Source of the DNA: Bostrychus sinensis
Taxonomy: Eukaryota; Chordata; Actinopteri; Gobiiformes; Eleotridae
Assembly: GCA_020698575.1 (NCBI GenBank)
Contig: CM036240.1
Span: 25,011,211-25,075,210 of the forward strand
Reading direction: 5' to 3'
Length of the DNA: 64,000 bases
How positions within the stretch are numbered: position 1 is the first letter of the stretch; the number at the start of each line of letters is the position of its first letter. The notes beneath the pieces are model-generated. The model had not been told where the DNA came from, searched no databases, and was given only the letters and a program-made list of their open reading frames with translations. The position numbers and the translations under genes were made by a program. Below, in pieces: positions 61,301 to 64,000 of this stretch.

Positions 61301-64000
61301 GGTGGGGAGATGGTAATTATTAGACGAGGAATCAGCCACATCATGCATGTCAAGTCCTTCAACTCCAACTCACAGATTGGTTGGTATTTTATCTACAATA
61401 ATAGCACACCTTTTATGGCTATAAACTAAACTTCACAGTTCATGTTTAATCATTGCAACCATTTAGGTACTAAACCTTTGCAACAGACCAACAAATCCAA
61501 ATGGAGACTGCAGCCACTTCTGTTTCCCAGCTCCTGACTCACGGAGAGTGTGTGGATGTCCATATGGGATGAAACTATCACCTAACCACCAGACTTGTGT
61601 GGAGGACCCTTCCAATGAGCCCCCCACCCTCCAGTGTGGAGCCAACTCCTTCTCCTGTGGCAATGGCAAATGTGTCCCAAACAGCTACAGATGTGATGGT
61701 GTTGACGACTGCCATGACAACACAGATGAAGTCAACTGTGGAGTTCATAGTAATACATTAATACACTTTTTCACACCTAAAATGTGTTAAAGCAATATCT
61801 TACAATATTGTACTTTATAGACACCACATGCTCCCCCGCTGCATTCACCTGTGCCAACCAGCGCTGCGTTCCTGCTTCATGGCGATGTGATGGGCACAAT
61901 GACTGCTTTGATAACAGTGATGAAAGTAACTGCCCTACAAGAGTGCCTGGGACCTGCCCTGCCAATCAGTTTGCATGTGCCAACCAGCGCTGCATTCCAC
62001 ATACCTGGCGCTGTGACACTGATAATGATTGTGGAGACGGTTCAGATGAAGCCGACTGTCGTGAGTATTGCTTATCATCATCAGAAATAAATGTCATAAA
62101 AATCATCTCATCCACTCAAATGAGTGTCTAATGATTTGTGTTAACAGATATAGCAGGCACCTGTCATCCTGGCCAGTTTCAGTGTCCTGACCATCGCTGT
62201 ATAGACCCCACTTATGTCTGTGATGGCGACAGGGACTGTGTAGATGGAGCTGATGAGCGAGGATGCAGTAAGCTTTTTTATAGTTTGATTTGACACATCT
62301 GAAAAATGGATTAAGCTATGGCTACATCTAGTTATGCTGCCAACAATCTACTGGATTCTGAGTACTTAATTATGATTTTTTAACTGTTTACCAGTTAAAT
62401 ATACTGGAAAAGTTGTATAGGTCAAGTGACTGACAAGAAAATTTCAAAAAGCTCTTGCTAAGCCTACTTAGTGTATTGATCTCATTACTTAGGTTGCACA
62501 ACAGGTCAGCATACATACACATTCATAATACATGAAATATCAGATTTAACATACTTACATAGTTGGCTGCCTTTTACAGTCTATAACTGCACAGTGAACG
62601 AGTTCAAGTGTGCTAATGGCCACCAGTGCATCAACTCCTACTACAGATGTGATGGAGTCTATGACTGTAATGATCAGTCAGACGAGAGAGGCTGTCGTAA
62701 GTATTTCAGTGTTTCAGTGTTTACTACTGTTTTCAGATACAGCCAACAAATTACTTTAAAGAATAAAAGTTTATAATAGATCTAAATAGATGCGTATGTT
62801 GACAATTTGTGTTTGCTCCCAGCTACAAGACCACCAGGGATGTGCCATCAAGAGAGTGAATTTCAGTGCCAGTCTGATGGCAGCTGTGTGCCCTCGACCT
62901 GGGAATGTGATGGTCACCCGGACTGTGAAGATGGCAGTGACGAACACCATGCCTGTCCACCACGCACCTGCCCCTCTACACTTTTCCGCTGTGACAATGG
63001 AAACTGTGTGTTGCGCAGCTGGATTTGTGATGGTGACAATGACTGCAGAGACATGAGCGATGAACGGGACTGTCCGACACCACCTTTCCGATGTCCCAGC
63101 TGGCAATGGCAATGCCCTGGTCACAGTGTGTGTGTAAACCTCACCAAGGTGTGTGACAACACCCCTGACTGCCCCAATGGTGCTGATGAGTCTCCACTCT
63201 GCAGTAAGTCAGATTTTTTTTATGTTGTTGACCTAAAAATAGTAACTGGTTGGTTAAATCAAATTTCACATCATTTGACACAATCATATTTGTTGATTTA
63301 TTGAAGAACAATGTCTTTATTTGACAAAAAATATGTTAAATGTTGTTTGTCGTGTTGTAAAATCAAGCATGTCTGTGATTTAAACTGTATTAATCTAAAC
63401 ACAATCTGTGATCTTCCTTTCCTGCCATTCTTTCTCAATATCATCAGATGAGCCCTTGCCAGGTAGGAAACAACACTTAATCATTTATTCAAATAGTTAA
63501 ATTTTTTTTTTTTACAAACGCTTCACTAAATTTTATTAATGATAGAGTTCAAGCTAATTTTTGTTAAGTAATTTGAACACGTAATAAATTATGTGCTTGA
63601 TTTTTTTAGTTAAGTTGATTGTATATATAAATATGTATATATATGAAAATATACAGTCAATATGCATTGGCTAAATCATTTTAGGGGCATCATTATAATG
63701 TTAATAAATGTTCATAAATATGATGTTTACTATACACATACATGTATGTGTTGTAATTCATTCTTTTTCCTCTTCCACCCAGATCAGGAGAGCTGTTCAG
63801 ACAACAATGCAGGCTGCACTCATGGTTGTATCCAGGGCCCTTTTGGGGCTCAGTGCACTTGCCCAATTGGATATCAACTTAGCAATGACTCTAAGACATG
63901 TGAGGACATCGATGAGTGTAATCCCCCTGGACTTTGTAGCCAACATTGCTTTAACGAGCGAGGGTCTTTCCGCTGCCACTGCCAAGATAGCTACACCCTC
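49310..64000 (+). CDS. lrp2: LDL receptor-related protein 2 (megalin), exons 1-27, truncated by the window edge
   Basis: Exons: 49310-49379 (signal peptide MWRALLVKLLLVFICCVNWC), 53348-53455, 53552-53674, 53745-53861, 54262-54372, 54465-54578, 54688-54804, 55359-55502 (seven LDL-A repeats, C...SDE...C), 55586-55702 and 55800-55928 (EGF), 56041-56210, 57022-57245, 57618-57824, 57918-58120 (first beta-propeller), 59286-59426 (EGF), 59516-59719, 60235-60463, 60744-60869, 60970-61100, 61242-61379 (second propeller), 61467-61749 (EGF plus LDL-A), 61821-62060, 62148-62267, 62580-62696, 62823-63203 (seven more LDL-A, eight in this cluster), 63448-63462 (microexon) and 63783 onward (EGF, DIDEC calcium-binding). 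This equals the N-terminal architecture of megalin, the endocytic receptor of kidney and other absorptive epithelia. About 1430 of some 4660 residues are seen. Exon 21 carries an apparent one-base insertion near 61472-61474. Confidence 0.95.
49380..53347. other. lrp2 intron 1, about 4 kb
   Basis: Large first intron separating the signal peptide exon from the first LDL-A exon. I see no second gene, tRNA or clear transposon; chance ORFs only. A T-tract lies at 52218-52231. Confidence 0.55.
54805..55358. other. lrp2 intron 7
   Basis: No extra LDL-A exon is present: the Cys-containing ORF at 54920-55165 lacks the SDE motif and Cys spacing. Confidence 0.5.
56211..57021. other. lrp2 intron 11
   Basis: About 0.8 kb of AT-rich sequence inside the first propeller. 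No repeat or gene recognised. Confidence 0.5.
58187..58977. mobile_element. Second copy of the Tc1/mariner-type element, in lrp2 intron 14
   Basis: It shares TTTATGAGCTTGGTTCATAA, AATCACTGGGATTTGTGCTC and the ACAGATACAACAGTCT block with the atp5f1b intron 4 copy, in the same orientation. Its ends (CAGTGTCAAGAAAAAGTATG and the complement of AGTGACAAGAAAAAGTATAT) are inverted repeats. It is shorter (about 790 bp) and has an internal deletion. Non-coding. Confidence 0.75.
59720..60234. other. lrp2 intron 16
   Basis: AT-rich, with nothing recognisable beyond the splice sites. Confidence 0.5.
63448..63462 (+). CDS. lrp2: lrp2 microexon, 15 nt
   Basis: Between the last LDL-A exon of cluster II (ending at 63203, phase 1) and the EGF exon (63783 onward, phase 1), ATCATCAG|ATGAGCCCTTGCCAG|GTAGGA supplies consensus splice sites around 15 nt. 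It would insert Asn-Glu-Pro-Leu-Pro in the linker. Skipping it also keeps frame, so it could be an alternative exon. Confidence 0.6.

Overview
This window is vertebrate nuclear DNA, almost certainly from a ray-finned (teleost) fish. The genes are split by short GT-AG introns, the proteins are closest to vertebrate orthologues that I recognise by eye, and the spacer DNA is full of teleost-type repeats: Tc1-like elements with long terminal inverted repeats, palindromic MITEs, hAT-type elements, a LINE tail and long (TA)n tracts. It is ordinary chromosomal sequence; I see no CRISPR array, prophage or operon.

Layout, left to right: phgdh exon 1 (-, 316-453); a repeat-rich spacer (0.5-5.5 kb) with LINE, hAT-like and palindromic MITE remnants; cfap210/ccdc173 (+, 5711-8464); ppig (-, 9476-13393); fastkd1 (+, 14941-18969); klhl41 (-, 19293-23256) with a dead Tc1-like transposon in intron 1; bbs5 (-, 24811-27140); a type XXVIII collagen gene (-, 28874-40347) of about 36 coding exons; atp5f1b (+, 42217-45977); ccdc89 (-, 46192-48535); and the 5' third of lrp2 (+, 49310 to the right edge). 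I rebuilt exon chains by hand from splice sites and reading phase. Nearly all close in frame to a length close to the human family member: CFAP210 550 aa, PPIG 682, FASTKD1 834, KLHL41 598, BBS5 342, ATP5F1B 518, CCDC89 352. The collagen is about 1258 aa.

The order cfap210-ppig-fastkd1-klhl41-bbs5-lrp2, with the same relative orientations, is the human 2q31 block as I remember it, read from the other end. The collagen XXVIII, atp5f1b and ccdc89 genes lie between bbs5 and lrp2, and phgdh lies outside cfap210; none of these belongs to the human block. The genes do not form one pathway, but three act in or on cilia and flagella (cfap210, bbs5, ccdc89 by inference), two act in mitochondria (atp5f1b, fastkd1), and klhl41 is a muscle gene. 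Upstream sequences fit these roles: RFX X-box-like sites near the three cilium-type genes, a perfect NRF1 site near atp5f1b, and E-box and MEF2-like sites near klhl41.

Most useful second-look items: an X-box palindrome 72 bp upstream of ccdc89; a one-base frame disruption in lrp2 exon 21; a 15-nt in-frame lrp2 microexon; the collagen gene's array of 23-codon exons, each with a one-residue triple-helix interruption at the same place; two GC-AG introns; and a deeply nested palindromic MITE. I found no convincing undescribed biological system.
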